Assembly: GCA_963645165.1 (NCBI GenBank)
Contig: CAVIQT010000051.1
Span: 1 to 9,073, forward strand
DNA from: CAG-533 sp963645165
Lineage (GTDB): Bacteria > Bacillota_I > Bacilli_A > RF39 > UBA660
Length of the DNA stretch: 9,073 nt
Direction: 5' to 3'
Under the pieces are notes generated by a model, which was given only the letters and a program-made list of their open reading frames with translations, did not search any database and was not told the origin of the DNA. How positions within the stretch are numbered: the stretch's first letter is position 1; each line of letters begins with the position of its first letter. Shown piece by piece: positions 7,130-9,073 of this stretch. A program made the position numbers and the translations under genes.

Positions 7130-8015
7130 GTGGTGATATTATATACGAGTTTAAAAAAGAAAGAGTATAAAGAAAGATTAATTGATAAAAAAATAGAAGA
7201 ATATTTAAAGATTTTTTGCGCTATATCTATTGTAGGACCAAAGTGGTGTGGTAAAACATGGACTTCTTTAAGTCATGCTAAATCAGTAAAGTATATTAAT
7301 TCTAGTGATAAAAATATGTATAATCTTGCTTTACTTGATACTTATTTATTATTAGAGGGAGAATATCCTATATTAATTGATGAATGGCAACTTGGTCCAA
7401 TTATTTGGGATTATATTAGAAGAAAATGTGATGAATATAAAACTAATGGCAAAATTTCTTTAAATGATTTATTTGATAATATAGATATTCAAATTATAAT
7501 AACAAAGGAATATACTTTAGAAGATATAGCGGATTTAATATTAAAAGGGGATGGCCAGAAAATATTAATAAGACATCTTTAGAAGCTCAAATAATAATAA
7601 AAAGTTATATTCAAGATATTTTAGAAAATGAGTTTAATACAATAAATAAAGAAACAGTAGGAGAGTATCTTAATGTACTAGAAAAATTATTTTTAATAAA
7701 TAATCAATTAGCATTTAATTCTAATGTTAGATCTAAAGATAATATTGGTAAAGGTGTTAAAAGACATTTTAGGAATAATGTAACAGTTTTAGAAATAGAT
7801 GCGATAGTAATTAATAGTGATGGAGATTATGGGGCAATAGAGATTAAACTTGGGGCAAATCAAATAGAGGAAGCTAAAGCTAATTTATTAAAGTTTATGA
7901 TAAATCAGATAAAAAACCTAAATTTATGGGAATTATATGTGGTTTATGTAATAGTATTATAAAAGATAAAGAAACAGATATATATATTATTCCTATAACG
8001 TCTTTAAAGCCATAA
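7130..8015 (+). pseudogene. Decayed AAA ATPase (AAA_14/DUF4143 family)
   Basis: The first frame encodes the family's N-terminus (KERLIDKKIEEYL), a Walker A motif GPKWCGKT (about 7236-7259) and LIDEWQ (about 7375-7392), the family's Walker B-like motif. It jumps from DEYK directly to NGKISLNDLFDN, skipping the expected ILTGS sensor segment, so about 50-60 residues are missing near 7440. The frame shifts at GGGG (7547-7550), where five G would restore KGGWP. The next frame carries EYLNVLEKLFLI, RSKDNIGKGVKRHF and then LEIDAIVINSDGDYGAIEIKLG, the DUF4143 nuclease-like core; the join after KRHF (about 7767-7775) lacks roughly 50 residues. A second shift at TTT (7894-7896) leads to the true C-terminus, ending PITSLKP at TAA 8013-8015. 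The joins are judged from recalled family members, not an alignment. No ATG suits the start: in-frame GTG codons lie at 7130 and 7133, and ACG at 7145 follows a GGTGAT. Intact relatives are near 400 or more residues and often have accessory or toxin-like contexts. Confidence 0.85.
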
Positions 8016-8038
8016 GATATGTGAAAGGGTAGTTATTT

Positions 8039-8908
8039 ATGATTAAAAAATTATTTGGAAGTTTAAATTTAACTTCAAAAAAATTAATATTATTTGCGGT
8101 TATATCAGGGGTTTATACAGGAATAATTTCGCTTATTCCATCTTTAGTAAATACATCACTTCATGATATTACAGTTACTTTTGAAGTGTGGATATTATTT
8201 GGCATAATAATTATTATGAATAGTAATTCAGCGAAAGATGCTGCTAAAAAATGTTTTGTATTCTTTTTAATTAGTCAACCACTTGTTTATTTAGTACAAG
8301 TACCTTTTAGTGATTTAGGTTTTGGATTATTTAAGTATTATAAATATTGGTTTATATGGACTATACTTACAATACCTATGGGATATATTGGTTATTATTT
8401 AAAGAAAGATAAGTGGTATGGTATATTTATATTATTACCTATATTAATTTTATTAGGGTTTGGTTCTTATTATGAATATTTAAGAGAAACTATATTTAAC
8501 TTTCCGTATCATTTACTTACTACATTATTTTCATTAATAACTATGTTAATATATCCATTATATATATTTAATAATAAGAAAAATAAAATAATATCTTTTA
8601 TTATAAGTTTGGCACTTGCAATAAGTTTAACTATAATGGGTTTTGTAAATAAAATAGAGTATGATATAACATTTATATCTAGTGGAAGTATAGAAAATGT
8701 AATATTTAATGATAAATCTAAAGTATATTTAGATAAAGATATTGGTGAAGTTTATATAGAATATATTGAAGAATTTGAAGATTATGTAATAAAGGGTAAG
8801 TTTACTAAAGCAGGAAAGGCTAATCTTACACTAGTTAATGAAGATGATAGTAAGTTAGTATTTGAAATAAATGTAAAAAGTGATACATATAGTATAGTGA
8901 AAAAATAA
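8039..8908 (+). CDS. Seven-helix membrane protein of unknown function with C-terminal beta-rich domain
   Basis: The 289-residue protein has predicted membrane helices at about 15-35, 49-62, 71-90, 102-120, 126-145, 156-177 and 183-203, joined by short loops. A hydrophilic, beta-strand-rich tail (about 205-289) follows, with alternating charged and hydrophobic residues such as VYIEYIEEFEDYVIKGKF. A cytoplasmic N-terminus (MIKKLFGSLNLTSKK is basic) with seven helices puts this tail outside the cell. Aromatic-rich patches (KYYKYWFIWTILTIPMGYIGYY) stand out. I recall similar hypothetical proteins in Firmicutes but know no function. The ATG at 8039 is supported by GAAAGGG (8023-8029). It lies 23 bases after the ATPase remnant and has no clear promoter of its own, so it may once have been co-transcribed with it. 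No hairpin terminator is visible after the stop. Confidence 0.8.
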   Translation: MIKKLFGSLNLTSKKLILFAVISGVYTGIISLIPSLVNTSLHDITVTFEVWILFGIIIIMNSNSAKDAAKKCFVFFLISQPLVYLVQVPFSDLGFGLFKYYKYWFIWTILTIPMGYIGYYLKKDKWYGIFILLPILILLGFGSYYEYLRETIFNFPYHLLTTLFSLITMLIYPLYIFNNKKNKIISFIISLALAISLTIMGFVNKIEYDITFISSGSIENVIFNDKSKVYLDKDIGEVYIEYIEEFEDYVIKGKFTKAGKANLTLVNEDDSKLVFEINVKSDTYSIVKK

Positions 8909-8956
8909 GTGATATTTGTGTTAATTTCATAGAAAAATGGATGAATAAGTGTTAAC

Positions 8957-8985
8957 TTGACATGGGGCAATTAGTAAAATTAAAT
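8957..8985 (+). promoter_or_regulatory. Predicted promoter near the right edge
   Basis: A perfect TTGACA (8957-8962) is 17 bases from TTAAAT (8980-8985), which matches the -10 consensus at four of six positions. Two better -10 sequences (TATAAT at 9018-9023 and 9023-9028) lie too far away for this -35 and lack one of their own. The gene it would serve must start beyond the window, as only a seven-codon-scale frame (MRYTII) follows. Confidence 0.4.
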
Positions 8986-9007
8986 AGAAAATATGGGTGA
9001 TTTTCTA
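8985..9007. repeat. Perfect inverted repeat downstream of the right-edge promoter
   Basis: TAGAAAAT (8985-8992), a seven-base spacer ATGGGTG, and ATTTTCTA (9000-9007) form a perfect 8-bp dyad starting at the last base of the predicted -10. A third related copy, TCATAGAAAA, lies at 8927-8936 and is the exact reverse complement of 9001-9010. It could be an operator or a 5' leader hairpin. It is not a typical terminator, as no T run follows. Confidence 0.5.
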
Positions 9008-9073
9008 TGAGATATACTATAATATAATTAATAAAATAAAGGCAAATAAAAGAATTTTATATCTATCATTTTG

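Noticed and set aside
7097..7582. A short intact ATPase of 161 residues starting at TTG 7097.
   Set aside because: The start lies inside the third tandem repeat, the sensor segment is missing, and the family's remaining blocks continue in the next frames up to 8015.
9008..9028. Small ORF MRYTII at the right edge.
   Set aside because: It has only six codons and no ribosome-binding site, and its ATG lies at the end of the inverted repeat.

Overview
The window is very A+T-rich. Every gene that can be read ends in TAA, and tryptophan is encoded by TGG, so the standard bacterial code fits and TGA is not reassigned. Clear Gram-positive ribosome-binding sites (GAAAGGAG, GAAGGAGA, GAAAGGG) and the protein families point to a low-GC Firmicute. 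It is most likely an uncultured, host-associated member of the Bacilli/Mollicutes side (RF39-like or Erysipelotrichia-like). That placement is inferred from composition and protein resemblance, not from a marker gene.

Layout. Bases 1-1722 hold the 3' part of a secreted or surface protein that starts before the window; its C-terminal domain ends in a WW...VRPS pattern like the DUF6273/C-type-lectin-like surface domains of gut Firmicutes. A promoter near 1769-1797 drives a six-helix HdeD/DUF308 membrane protein (1822-2385). This gene converges on a TetR-type repressor (2412-2981, minus), and the two share a strong bidirectional terminator. The repressor diverges from a large MMPL/RND-type transporter ORF (3158-6991). 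The gap between them carries promoter elements and two pairs of direct repeats that are candidate operators. The transporter ORF continues in frame through an internal ribosome-binding site, ATG and signal peptide into a secreted, coiled-coil-rich protein. In relatives these appear to be two adjacent genes. A terminator closes the unit at 6990-7017.

Bases 7030-7098 contain three 23-bp tandem repeats. They are followed by a decayed AAA (AAA_14/DUF4143) ATPase gene (about 7130-8015) with a likely lost start codon, two single-base homopolymer frameshifts and two or three internal deletions. A seven-helix membrane protein of unknown function with a C-terminal beta-rich domain (8039-8908) follows. 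The window ends in a promoter-like region with a perfect inverted repeat (8957-9010) and no gene downstream that can be read.

How the parts work together. The best-supported functional unit is the TetR regulator facing the MMPL transporter and its secreted partner: a repressor-controlled envelope export module in which the exporter and the extracytoplasmic helper are encoded as one ORF. The HdeD-like protein beside it would suit an envelope or acid-stress setting, but no direct link is visible. I see no phage, CRISPR, transposase, tRNA or rRNA signal. The most unusual feature is the transporter-signal peptide-secreted protein fusion. It must be weighed against a one-base indel, because two other one-base homopolymer losses occur in the same window.
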